DNA of 12,841 nt from Candidatus Saccharimonadota bacterium (GCA_030536095.1 JAUNQQ010000019.1:1-12841), one strand, 5' to 3'; shown: positions 1-6,375, counted from the first letter of the stretch. Notes: generated by a model not told the origin, from the letters alone. Numbers and translations are program-made.

Positions 1-1778
1 CCAATCACCTTAAACGCATCCCCCGGAATTTCCACCTTCCCAAATTTCTTCAGTCGCGCCTTCCCCTTCTTCTGCTTCTCTAGTAGTTTCGCCTTCCTGT
101 CTCTGTCGCCCGTATGAATTTTTACTGTCACATCTTTTCGATATGCTCCAATTGTCTCTCTCGCAATGATTTTTGCCCCAATCGCCGCCTGAATTGCTAC
201 TTCAAAATTTTGCCTCGGAATAATTTTCTTCAGTTTTGCCGTCATCTCTCGTCCAATCTTTTCCGACTCTGTCTTATGACACATAATTGCCAATGCGTCA
301 ATTTTTTCGCCTGCCACTAAGAAATCAACTCGGACCAAATCTTCCGCCCGAAACTCATCTATCTCATAATTAAAAGTCGCATATCCGCTCGTCACAGTTT
401 TCAGCTGATCATAAAAGTCTGTCAAAAGATTTGCCATTGGCGCCAAAAAATCAATCACCGCTCGCCCCTCGATATAGCTAATGTTTTTATATTCTCCCCG
501 TTTTCGCACAATTAAATCCAGAACATTCCCAATCATATCTCTCGGGACAATAATTTCACCCCTCGCCCACGGCTCCCGAATTTCCAAAATCTCCGACGGA
601 TCCGGTAAGTCCACTGCCGACTTAATTAGTATCTCCTTTCCTGAATTCATTTTTACCTGATAACTAGTGGATGGACTCGTAACCACCAACTCTAATCCAA
701 ATTCCCGCTCAAGCCTTTCCTGAATAATATCAAGATGAAGTAATCCGAGAAATCCAATTCGTAGTCCAAATCCCAGCATTGGCGAATTTTCCGGTTCAAA
801 CTGCAGTGCTGAATCTGATAGTGCTAATTTCTCCACCGCCTCCTTTAATGTCTTGTAATCTTCATTACTAACAGGGAAGAAGCCCGCATAAACAAATGGC
901 AAAACGTGTCGATAGCCAGGCAGTGCAGTCCTCGCCGGAGTTTTTCGTAGCGTAACCGTATCTCCCACTCGCGCCTCCCCCGTCGATTTTAGATTTGTTA
1001 CAATATATCCAACCTCGCCTTCGCCGAGACTCGCCTTTTTCTCCATTTTCGGCTTTAAAACTCCCACCTCTAGCGCCTGGCCATTCGTCTCTGTTCCGAG
1101 CATCCTGATTTCTTCACCCGATTTTATTTCACCATTAAAAAGTCGCACATAAAGAATCACCCCTCGATAATCATCAAAATAAGAATCAAAAATCAGTGCA
1201 CGGGTTTTTGAGGAATCCTCTGTTTCTACTGGAACTTCCGGCGCCGGCGCTCGCTCAATAATTGCGTCCAAAACTTTTTCCACGTTCAGCCCCGTTTTAG
1301 CCGAAACCTCAATAATATCTTCTCGTTTTACTCCGAGTAGATTAATCAGCTCCTTTGCCACTTTCTCTGTCTCCGCTGCCGGTAAATCAATTTTATTTAT
1401 CACTGGAATCAGAAATAAATCCTGCTCCAGAGCGAGATAAACATTCGCCAGTGTCTGTGCCTGAATTCCCTGTGTCGCATCCACTACTACTACCGCCGCC
1501 TCCACCGCCTGCAGTGACCGCGAAACTTCATACGAAAAATCCACATGTCCGGGCGTATCAATTAAATTCAGCTCATATCCTTTATAATGCATTTGCACTG
1601 GCGCCAATTTTATGGTAATACCTTTTTCTCGCTCTAGCTCCATCGAATCCAGTAGCTGCGCCTTCATCTCCCGTTTTTCCACCGTTCCAGTAATCTCCAT
1701 CATCCTATCCGCTAGTGTCGATTTCCCGTGGTCAATATGCGCCACGATACAAAAATTCCGAATTTTCTCGAGTTTCAT
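1..1778 (-). CDS. lepA: Elongation factor 4 (LepA), 3' end cut by window edge
   Basis: Ribosome-associated translational GTPase (EF4/LepA family), thought to act on the elongating or assembling ribosome in the cytoplasm. Translating from the ATG at 1778 gives 592 codons with no stop before the edge. The family is usually about 600 residues, so only a few C-terminal residues are missing. G-domain motifs are intact: AHIDHGKS (13-20), switch II DTPGH (74-78) and NKID (128-131). The EREKGITIK stretch is near residues 49-57. The LepA-specific C-terminal domain is present, with LLEKQKKGKARLKK and KVEIPGDAF near the end. The usual C-Y-G-G-D stretch of that domain reads I-H-T-G-D here. There is no Shine-Dalgarno: a TTGAAA/TAGAAT promoter sits 7 nt upstream, so the message is probably leaderless. 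It lies downstream of ruvB on the same strand, separated by an inverted-repeat element. Confidence 0.97.
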   Translation of the reverse strand, partial: MKLEKIRNFCIVAHIDHGKSTLADRMMEITGTVEKREMKAQLLDSMELEREKGITIKLAPVQMHYKGYELNLIDTPGHVDFSYEVSRSLQAVEAAVVVVDATQGIQAQTLANVYLALEQDLFLIPVINKIDLPAAETEKVAKELINLLGVKREDIIEVSAKTGLNVEKVLDAIIERAPAPEVPVETEDSSKTRALIFDSYFDDYRGVILYVRLFNGEIKSGEEIRMLGTETNGQALEVGVLKPKMEKKASLGEGEVGYIVTNLKSTGEARVGDTVTLRKTPARTALPGYRHVLPFVYAGFFPVSNEDYKTLKEAVEKLALSDSALQFEPENSPMLGFGLRIGFLGLLHLDIIQERLEREFGLELVVTSPSTSYQVKMNSGKEILIKSAVDLPDPSEILEIREPWARGEIIVPRDMIGNVLDLIVRKRGEYKNISYIEGRAVIDFLAPMANLLTDFYDQLKTVTSGYATFNYEIDEFRAEDLVRVDFLVAGEKIDALAIMCHKTESEKIGREMTAKLKKIIPRQNFEVAIQAAIGAKIIARETIGAYRKDVTVKIHTGDRDRKAKLLEKQKKGKARLKKFGKVEIPGDAFKVI

Positions 1779-1785
1779 TGTTCTA

Positions 1786-1814
1786 ATTCTACCATATTTC
1801 TCCCCACTTTTCAA
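1786..1814 (-). promoter_or_regulatory. lepA promoter, leaderless type
   Basis: On the minus strand, TTGAAA (1814-1809) is followed by a 17-bp spacer and TAGAAT (1791-1786). A TGG immediately before the -10 makes it an extended -10 element. Only 7 nt separate the -10 from the lepA ATG, so transcription should begin at or within 1-2 nt of the start codon. Seen in sequence; the start site is inferred. Confidence 0.7.
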
Positions 1815-1829
1815 TTATTAACCCAGACA

Positions 1830-1955
1830 GAAAAATGATTTCTAGGGATGAAATTCGAGGAAACGACGAGGAACGAGGACGGGCTGGGCTTTATCGCCCT
1901 GCCCTCCGAGTACCGCAGTCGTTAACGAAGAAGTTCGCCCTAGAAATCATTTTTC
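1830..1955. other. 126-nt element closed by an 18-bp perfect inverted repeat (candidate structured RNA)
   Basis: Positions 1830-1847 are exactly complementary to 1938-1955 (arm core AATGATTTCTAGGG). The interior can also fold: 1854-1857 with 1926-1929, 1862-1867 with 1918-1923, and a GC-rich apical hairpin pairing 1881-1884 with 1901-1904 and 1886-1889 with 1896-1899 around a 6-nt loop. The whole would be a long rod. The right arm overlaps the last codons and stop of ruvB. The element ends 16 bp before the -35 of the lepA promoter. On the minus strand it would be transcribed as the ruvB 3' UTR. I see no convincing promoter on the plus strand. It could be a small RNA, a processing or stability element, a weak bidirectional terminator, or a MITE-like repeat. 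No target-site duplication is visible, and it does not match the SRP, tmRNA or RNase P motifs I know. Confidence 0.55.
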
Positions 1956-2953
1956 CTAAGATGATCTTCGGCTTTTTTTGTTACCCTCCTCCCCCTCGGC
2001 GTCCTCTCGAGCAATCCCAGCTGTAATAAATACGGCTCATAATAATCCTCAATCGTACTCGCCTCATCCCCCGTCAGCGCCGCAATCGTCGTCAGCCCCA
2101 CCGGTCTATCCTCATAATTCTGAAGCATCAGCCGGAGCATATTTCTATCCGCCGGGTCAAGTCCCAGCTCATCAATTTCCATTAAGTCAAGCGATTTTTG
2201 CGCCATTTCCGTATCAATAATCCCATCTCCATTCACATCCGCATAATCCCTTACTCGCCTCACTAACCTGTTCGCAATTCGCGGCGTCTTCCGACTTCTC
2301 TCTGCCAGTAGTCGAGTTGCACTATCTTCAATTTTAGTATCTAATATTCCCGCTGTTCGCTGAATAATCCGCTCAATTTCTGGTTCCTGGTAATATTCAA
2401 GCCGATGTAGCATTCCAAATCTATCTCGGAGCGGACCCGCCAGCGCCCCCGTCCTTGTTGTCGCCCCAATTACCGTAAATTTCGGCAAATCCAATCTCAC
2501 ATCTCTCGCCGCCGGCCCCTTTCCAATTACAATATCCAGCTTATAATCTTCCATCGCCGAGTACAAAACTTCCTCAACTGCTCGCCTAAGTCGGTGAATT
2601 TCATCTATAAACAAAACATCACCTTCTTGTAAGTTCGTCAATATCGACGCCAAATCCCCCGCCCGCTCAATTGCCGGCCCACTCGTAATCCTAAGATTCG
2701 CCCCCAGCTCGTGCGCTATTACATTCGCCATCGTCGTTTTTCCCAGTCCTGGCGGCCCATACAATAATATATGATCCAGAGTCGATCCATCTCCGCGCTT
2801 TTTTACTGCCGAAATCGCCAGTTCTAGATTTTTCTTCATTCGTTCCTGTCCAATATAATCCTGAAAACTCATCGGCCGCAGCGTTTTTTCAAGCTGCTCT
2901 TCCTCTCGATTTTCCTCCTCATGACTCGGCTCAACGATTCTCTGAATTCCCAT
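1940..2953 (-). CDS. ruvB: Holliday junction branch-migration ATPase RuvB
   Basis: Hexameric AAA+ motor that, with RuvA, drives branch migration of Holliday junctions for resolution by RuvC. At 337 residues it is full length for the family. Visible features are the N-terminal [11 protein letters not shown] segment (26-36), Walker [10 protein letters not shown] (66-74), Walker B with DEIH (117-120), sensor-1 GATTRTG (163-169) and the arginine-finger segment GPLRDRFG (173-180). The C-terminal winged helix ([10 protein letters not shown] ... TPRGR) is also present. ruvA and ruvC are not in this window. The start has no Shine-Dalgarno: a TATAAT lies exactly 6 nt upstream of the ATG, predicting a leaderless mRNA. 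The last four codons and the TAG stop lie inside the right arm of an inverted repeat. The promoter overlaps that of the divergent HD-hydrolase gene. Confidence 0.97.
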   Translation of the reverse strand: MGIQRIVEPSHEEENREEEQLEKTLRPMSFQDYIGQERMKKNLELAISAVKKRGDGSTLDHILLYGPPGLGKTTMANVIAHELGANLRITSGPAIERAGDLASILTNLQEGDVLFIDEIHRLRRAVEEVLYSAMEDYKLDIVIGKGPAARDVRLDLPKFTVIGATTRTGALAGPLRDRFGMLHRLEYYQEPEIERIIQRTAGILDTKIEDSATRLLAERSRKTPRIANRLVRRVRDYADVNGDGIIDTEMAQKSLDLMEIDELGLDPADRNMLRLMLQNYEDRPVGLTTIAALTGDEASTIEDYYEPYLLQLGLLERTPRGRRVTKKAEDHLRKNDF

Positions 2954-2959
2954 ATCTGT

Positions 2960-2988
2960 ATTATACTTTAGTTTGCTCTTCTTTGCAA
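2960..2988 (-). promoter_or_regulatory. ruvB promoter, leaderless type
   Basis: On the minus strand, TTGCAA (2988-2983), a 17-bp spacer and a perfect TATAAT (2965-2960) are followed by 6 nt and then the ruvB ATG. With ordinary -10 geometry the first transcribed base is the A of the ATG. It overlaps the divergent promoter at 2973-3001. Confidence 0.78.
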
Positions 2989-3001
2989 ATTATGATATAA
3001 T
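2973..3001 (+). promoter_or_regulatory. Promoter of the HD-hydrolase gene, overlapping the ruvB promoter
   Basis: TTGCTC (2973-2978), a 17-bp spacer and TATAAT (2996-3001), with a TGA forming an extended -10. The start site is expected near 3008, giving a leader of about 30 nt. That leader carries an AAGGAGGG Shine-Dalgarno (3026-3033) with good spacing to the ATG at 3038. The -35 regions of this and the ruvB promoter interleave on opposite strands, so two polymerases are unlikely to bind at once. Confidence 0.7.
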
Positions 3002-3037
3002 AATTATATTATTGTACCTTGATATAAGGAGGGAATT

Positions 3038-3757
3038 ATGGCTGATCGAAAAATTACCATTACTGAGGCTGAGCTTGATGTTAAAATCCGCAAGACCTAT
3101 ATTCGCGCTATAAACTTCGACGGCTCCCACCCGAACACTGCCGTCGCTCTCGGCTATGCTCTCGCGAGTCATGGCTCCGAACTGCGCGAAACTGGCGAAC
3201 CATATATTATTCATCCTCTGACTATGGCTTGTCGAGCCTTAGCGATCTATCTAAATGAAGACGAACTAATCGCTGCCATTTTACTCCATGATGTTGCCGA
3301 GGATAATAATAAGGCTATTACCGAACTTCCCGTTAACGACATTGTTCGTCGCGCTGTCGAATATCTCACCATTCGGCCTCGCCGCAACGAGTCAAAACTC
3401 GAGACAAAACGCCGTTATTTCGATATTCTTGGCAGTAGTATTACCGACCCCGAGCTTCACGGCATTCCGCTTTTAGTTAAGGGACTTGACCGGTTTGACA
3501 ATTTGCGCACAATGGGAAAGCTAAAATCCTCACCTGAGCGCCTGCGCAAAAATCTCTACGAAACTCAGTATTTTCTCCTGCCACTCCTTCACAAGGGGAA
3601 AAGTCTCTTACCACAATACTCAAACCAATTTCAGGAGATTACCGAAACTCTGACCGCATTGGTCGATTCTCAGGCTGATCTTCTCGGAATTGTATTTAGC
3701 GACGAGATTCCGAGTGATGATGAGCTCGCCAAAATTCTTGACTCAAAAAAGTCATAA
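3038..3757 (+). CDS. Stand-alone RelA/SpoT-type HD-domain phosphohydrolase (putative (p)ppGpp hydrolase)
   Basis: 239-residue protein with the HD fold of the hydrolase half of RelA/SpoT and of Mesh1-type small alarmone hydrolases. The family signature is clear: TGEPYIIHPL (52-61), LLHDVAED (82-89) and KGLDRFDNLRTM (148-159). This preserves the expected metal and substrate residues H59, H84, D85, E88, D89, D151 and N155. The synthetase (nucleotidyltransferase) and TGS domains of long RelA/SpoT proteins are absent. About 80 residues after residue 159 form an unassigned C-terminal extension. Hydrolysis of (p)ppGpp is inferred from the residues; another nucleotide substrate is possible. It is a single-gene unit, divergent from ruvB, with its own promoter, a strong Shine-Dalgarno and a terminator 10 nt after the stop. 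Third codon positions are rich in pyrimidines, as in the other plus-strand genes. Confidence 0.82.
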   Translation: MADRKITITEAELDVKIRKTYIRAINFDGSHPNTAVALGYALASHGSELRETGEPYIIHPLTMACRALAIYLNEDELIAAILLHDVAEDNNKAITELPVNDIVRRAVEYLTIRPRRNESKLETKRRYFDILGSSITDPELHGIPLLVKGLDRFDNLRTMGKLKSSPERLRKNLYETQYFLLPLLHKGKSLLPQYSNQFQEITETLTALVDSQADLLGIVFSDEIPSDDELAKILDSKKS

Positions 3758-3766
3758 CCTCCTCCC

Positions 3767-3791
3767 GAGCCGGCCCCGCCGGCTCATTTTT
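3767..3791 (+). terminator. Rho-independent terminator after the HD-hydrolase gene
   Basis: GAGCCGGC (3767-3774) pairs perfectly with GCCGGCTC (3778-3785) around a CCC loop, followed by ATTTTT. The 8-bp GC-rich stem plus T-tract sits 10 nt after the stop and separates this gene from the histidine-kinase unit. Confidence 0.88.
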
Positions 3792-3861
3792 CGTCAAAAT
3801 TTTAAGCTCAAAAAATGTCCAAAAATCTTTCGCATAAGCATTTTTCTTTTCGCCTCAGAAG

Positions 3862-3870
3862 TGCTACAAT
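3862..3870 (+). promoter_or_regulatory. Extended -10 promoter of the kinase-recO unit, leaderless type
   Basis: TGC followed by TACAAT (3865-3870) matches an extended -10. No good -35 is seen 17 bp upstream. The -10 ends 6 nt before the kinase ATG at 3877, the same spacing as for ruvB. A GGAGG (3871-3875) sits only 1 nt from the ATG and is too close to work as a Shine-Dalgarno. Confidence 0.6.
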
Positions 3871-3876
3871 GGAGGT

Positions 3877-4560
3877 ATGGAAAGCGAGGTAAACGGTATT
3901 TTGGTGGCAGCACACGAGCTAAAGGCTCCGCTAAATCTGCTTCGCCAACTCGCTTTTTCTCTTGATGAAGATCCAGATAATACCAAAAATATCCAATCCA
4001 AAATGATTCAGGTAACTGACCGCGCCATTCGCCAGGTAAATGACCTAACAAAAATCGCCCATCTCGATCGTGAGATTTTTGAGATTGAGCCAATCGCCGT
4101 CCGCTCCGTTTGTACGGATGTTTCTGATGAGCTTCGCCAGCTTTTTCGTTTTAATCATCGCTCTCTAAATCTCGACTACGCAAATCGCTCGCGCCTAGTT
4201 GTCGCAAATCGCGATTTATTATATAGTATCGTCTATAATTTCTGCCTAAATGCTATGCATTATTCCGAGCACGATTCCTTTGCTACGCTTTCGCTTCATG
4301 ACCGTCGCAGTTTTGTTCGTCTTTCCGTCCGAGATTTTGGCCCCACTCTCCCTAGCGACATTTGGCAATGTCTAAAAACCGGCTGGATAAAAAAGCCTGT
4401 TTCTATTTCAATGCGTCCCGGATCCTCCGGCCTCGGTCTCTATATTGCCTCTAAGTTCTCTCAATATATGAATTTAAATCTCGGCGCTATTCGTCATCGT
4501 GACGGCACGACCTTCTTTGTCGATTTACCAGTTTCACGCCAAAAGGTGCTTTTTATATGA
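3877..4560 (+). CDS. Minimal histidine kinase without a sensor domain
   Basis: 227-residue cytoplasmic protein consisting only of a HisKA-like dimerisation helix pair and a HATPase_c domain. The H-box AAHELKAPLN places the phospho-acceptor histidine at residue 13, almost at the N-terminus. The N-box is NFCLNAMHYS (121-130) with N121 and N125. G1 is reduced to DFGP (153-156), with the second glycine of the D-x-G-x-G motif replaced by T157. G2 is GSSGLGLYIAS (182-192). There is no transmembrane segment, PAS, GAF or HAMP region, so the signal must come from a partner protein. The ATG at 3877 is the only sensible start, and the H-box leaves no room for a later one. The stop overlaps the next gene by 4 bp (ATGA), which suggests translational coupling to its response regulator. 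The specific stimulus is unknown. Confidence 0.85.
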   Translation: MESEVNGILVAAHELKAPLNLLRQLAFSLDEDPDNTKNIQSKMIQVTDRAIRQVNDLTKIAHLDREIFEIEPIAVRSVCTDVSDELRQLFRFNHRSLNLDYANRSRLVVANRDLLYSIVYNFCLNAMHYSEHDSFATLSLHDRRSFVRLSVRDFGPTLPSDIWQCLKTGWIKKPVSISMRPGSSGLGLYIASKFSQYMNLNLGAIRHRDGTTFFVDLPVSRQKVLFI

Positions 4561-4898
4561 TTCATATTATCGATGATGACGTAATTATGTCGGAATGTAT
4601 TGCTAACTTTGTCAAGCCTCGTCCTGTTCACGCTTTTACTAACGCCATTGACGCCATCTCCGCTCTAAACGATGAAATTCCCGACTTAATTTTTCTTGAC
4701 ATTCTCCTTGACGGCCCAAATGGTTTTACCTATCTTAATGAAATAGCCTCCTATACTGAAACTAAAAAAATCCCCGTGGTTATTATTACTTCTATGCAGC
4801 TCCCCTCTAATCTCGGTCCATACGGTGTTGTAAAAATCCTCGACAAGTCCACTATGACCCCCGCCGATATCCGCGCTCTCGCGGAGGAGTATTCATGA
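4557..4898 (+). CDS. Receiver-only response regulator
   Basis: 113-residue single REC domain. It has the acidic triad start D6-D7-D8, the phospho-acceptor D48 in LIFLDILLDG, the switch T78 in VVIITS and a conserved lysine (K97 in ILDKSTM). There is no DNA-binding or enzymatic output domain, so it should signal by protein contact or act as a phosphorelay carrier. It is the likely partner of the kinase just upstream, with which it overlaps by ATGA. Its own TGA stop overlaps the ATG of a 12-codon reading frame leading into recO. The targets cannot be seen from the sequence. Confidence 0.88.
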   Translation: MIHIIDDDVIMSECIANFVKPRPVHAFTNAIDAISALNDEIPDLIFLDILLDGPNGFTYLNEIASYTETKKIPVVIITSMQLPSNLGPYGVVKILDKSTMTPADIRALAEEYS

Positions 4899-4933
4899 CT
4901 AAGCTAGCTCATAAAACAGAAAGGTATCCATGA
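4895..4933 (+). CDS. 12-residue mini-ORF bridging the response regulator and recO
   Basis: A short frame encodes MTKLAHKTERYP. Its ATG overlaps the response-regulator stop as ATGA (4895-4898), and its TGA overlaps the recO ATG as ATGA (4930-4933). A strong GGAGGAG (4883-4889) lies 5 nt before its ATG, stronger than the AAGG in front of recO. The arrangement fits a translational-coupling leader that hands ribosomes on to recO. No homologue is recognised. A chance frame is possible, since an open frame of this length is common. Confidence 0.45.
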   Translation: MTKLAHKTERYP

Positions 4934-5595
4934 GCGATTTAAAAACTCAGGCTCTCGTTTTTCATCGTACTAATATTGGCGAAGCCGATCGTCTCGTCGA
5001 TTTCGCCACTTCATCTGGAAAAATTTCTGCCCTTGCTCGTGGTGTTCGCCGCGAAAAATCTAAACTTGCCGGAGGAATTGAACCTTTTTGCCTTGTTGAA
5101 ATTCGTATTCATCACAGCGAAAAAACCAATCGTAATACCCTGACCGGCTCAAGATTACTCACCTTCTATCAGTCAATTCTCTCGGACTACGAGAAGCTCA
5201 CCCTTGCCTCTGATTTTCTCAAGAAATCTTATCGCGCCACGTTCCAGCTTCCCGACGCCAACTTTTTCAGTCTCCTCAACCAGTCATTTTCCGCTCTCAA
5301 TCAAAACATTTCGCCCGACCTTATCAAAATCTGGTTTAATCTAAACTTTTACCTTACAAAAGGGAACCAGCTCAATCTCTCCTTTGATTCAACCGGAGAA
5401 AAACTCTCGCCCGAAAACACCTATGCTTGGAACTCTACTACTGAATCGCTCGAACTCTCCTCTCATGGCGCTATCTCCGCTCCCGAAATAAAACTCTTAC
5501 GACTAATCACAACCAGCCCGCTCGCCCTCGTCGCAAAAGTCAAAAACATCAACACTTTTCTCCCCGCCATAAAATCCATCAGCGAAACGTTATAG
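4930..5595 (+). CDS. recO: DNA repair protein RecO, zinc-finger-less
   Basis: RecO helps RecR load RecA on SSB-coated single-stranded DNA and anneals complementary strands in RecFOR gap repair. The 221 residues begin with the OB-fold signature (KTQALVFHRTNIGEADRLVDFAT, then GKISALARGVRREKSKLAGGIEPF). A helical domain follows, then a C-terminal segment (LSFDSTGEKL ... LELSSHGAIS) where many RecO proteins carry a four-cysteine zinc site. Here those cysteines are absent; the only Cys in the protein is in EPFCLVE. The start has a modest AAGG (4921-4924) 5 nt upstream and overlaps the preceding mini-ORF stop. The TAG stop lies within a 6-bp tail-to-tail overlap with the minus-strand membrane-protein gene. 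recF and recR are not in the window. Confidence 0.85.
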   Translation: MSDLKTQALVFHRTNIGEADRLVDFATSSGKISALARGVRREKSKLAGGIEPFCLVEIRIHHSEKTNRNTLTGSRLLTFYQSILSDYEKLTLASDFLKKSYRATFQLPDANFFSLLNQSFSALNQNISPDLIKIWFNLNFYLTKGNQLNLSFDSTGEKLSPENTYAWNSTTESLELSSHGAISAPEIKLLRLITTSPLALVAKVKNINTFLPAIKSISETL

Positions 5596-6330
5596 ATTAA
5601 ATGTCACCGTTCCTAGCAGCGCATCATAATCCGCCCGAAAAGTCTCCGCATCCGTCTGTATTATCGCCGTCTTGTCTCGAATCTTCACAACCGTAAAAAT
5701 TCCCACTCTGTTCTCATCGATTCGCCCCTCGTATCTATTCGCCGTCTGTCCATTCACCTGCGTTGTTATTAGTGCTAATTCACCCTTCTGGACACGTTCC
5801 TGAAATTCTCCTACCACCGTATCATAGGTCTTATTTAGAATCGACACCCTTAACGCATATATCGGCTCAACCGCACTCACTCTCTCTGGATTTAGATATG
5901 CCTCAAAATCCTCCCCCGCCGCACCATCTTTTACTTCATATACGCTCCAAGTCTTGGGATAAGAAAAAGACAACGCCCCATAATCCACCGGCCCAGTAAA
6001 GGTATCATAGGGATTCTTTCGCTCCTCATCAAATTCCGCTTGTAATTTTTCTGTATTATCACTCACAGCTACCGCAACCTCTGCGTCCACTTTTGCCTCA
6101 AAATCCTTCGACAAATCCGACCACTGCCCCCAAATCCAAATAAACAACCCCACAAAAGTCACCGCCACCAGTGTAGAAATCACTAATCCAACGATAATCG
6201 GCAACGAGCCACCACTTGCCTTCACGGCACTATTGTAATCTCCCGAAATATTCTGATTTGCCTGATAAACCGGACTCTGTCCCGCCACAGTCTGCCCAAT
6301 ATTCGCCGAATTAAATTTTGAATTATCCAT
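5590..6330 (-). CDS. Single-pass membrane protein with an extracytoplasmic C-terminal domain, function unknown
   Basis: 246-residue protein that I do not recognise as a named family. Residues 1-42 are polar, rich in Asn, Gln and Ser, and probably disordered. Residues 43-67 form one hydrophobic transmembrane helix ending in WIWGQW. A charged, likely helical linker (about 70-105) follows. The C-terminal domain starts with GALSFSYPKTWSVYE (118-132) and ends VTFNL. The Y-P-x-x-W pattern resembles PsbP-like or other beta-rich surface domains often anchored in Gram-positive and Patescibacteria membranes. No signal-peptidase or lipobox site is seen, so an N-in/C-out anchor is inferred. The start is leaderless in type: TATAAT ends 6 nt before the ATG. 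Its stop codon is adjacent to the opposing recO stop, with no intergenic gap. Confidence 0.72.
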   Translation of the reverse strand: MDNSKFNSANIGQTVAGQSPVYQANQNISGDYNSAVKASGGSLPIIVGLVISTLVAVTFVGLFIWIWGQWSDLSKDFEAKVDAEVAVAVSDNTEKLQAEFDEERKNPYDTFTGPVDYGALSFSYPKTWSVYEVKDGAAGEDFEAYLNPERVSAVEPIYALRVSILNKTYDTVVGEFQERVQKGELALITTQVNGQTANRYEGRIDENRVGIFTVVKIRDKTAIIQTDAETFRADYDALLGTVTFNL

Positions 6331-6336
6331 AAGCCT

Positions 6337-6365
6337 ATTATAACGAAAATCTCATTTTCTTTCAA
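6337..6365 (-). promoter_or_regulatory. Promoter of the membrane-protein gene, leaderless type
   Basis: On the minus strand, TTGAAA (6365-6360), a 17-bp spacer and a perfect TATAAT (6342-6337), then 6 nt and the ATG at 6330. It lies in the 44-bp gap after adk, so this gene probably has its own transcript as well as any read-through. Confidence 0.78.
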
Positions 6366-6375
6366 CTAGATTTTC
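6345..6375. repeat. AT-rich 8-bp inverted repeat around the -35 region
   Basis: GAAAATCT (6345-6352) is the exact reverse complement of AGATTTTC (6368-6375), with a 15-nt spacer that contains the TTGAAA -35 box. One arm reaches into the adk stop codon. It may be an operator or a weak adk 3' hairpin. It lacks the GC stem and T-tract of a good terminator. Confidence 0.35.

Noticed and set aside
1830..1955. SRP RNA, tmRNA or RNase P RNA at the inverted repeat
   Set aside because: The SRP GGAA-tetraloop region with its conserved internal loops, the tmRNA ends and the RNase P core motifs were not found. A 6S-like rod cannot be excluded.
1830..1955. Integron attC site or insertion sequence
   Set aside because: No attC core sites, no integrase or transposase and no target-site duplication are visible.
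1835..2026. 63-codon plus-strand frame across the ruvB-lepA gap
   Set aside because: It runs through the inverted-repeat element and then antisense to ruvB, with no Shine-Dalgarno or promoter at its ATG, and ends in low-complexity proline and arginine typical of an antisense shadow.
3794..4093. 99-codon minus-strand frame opposite the kinase
   Set aside because: Antisense to the conserved H-box region, with no recognised domain.
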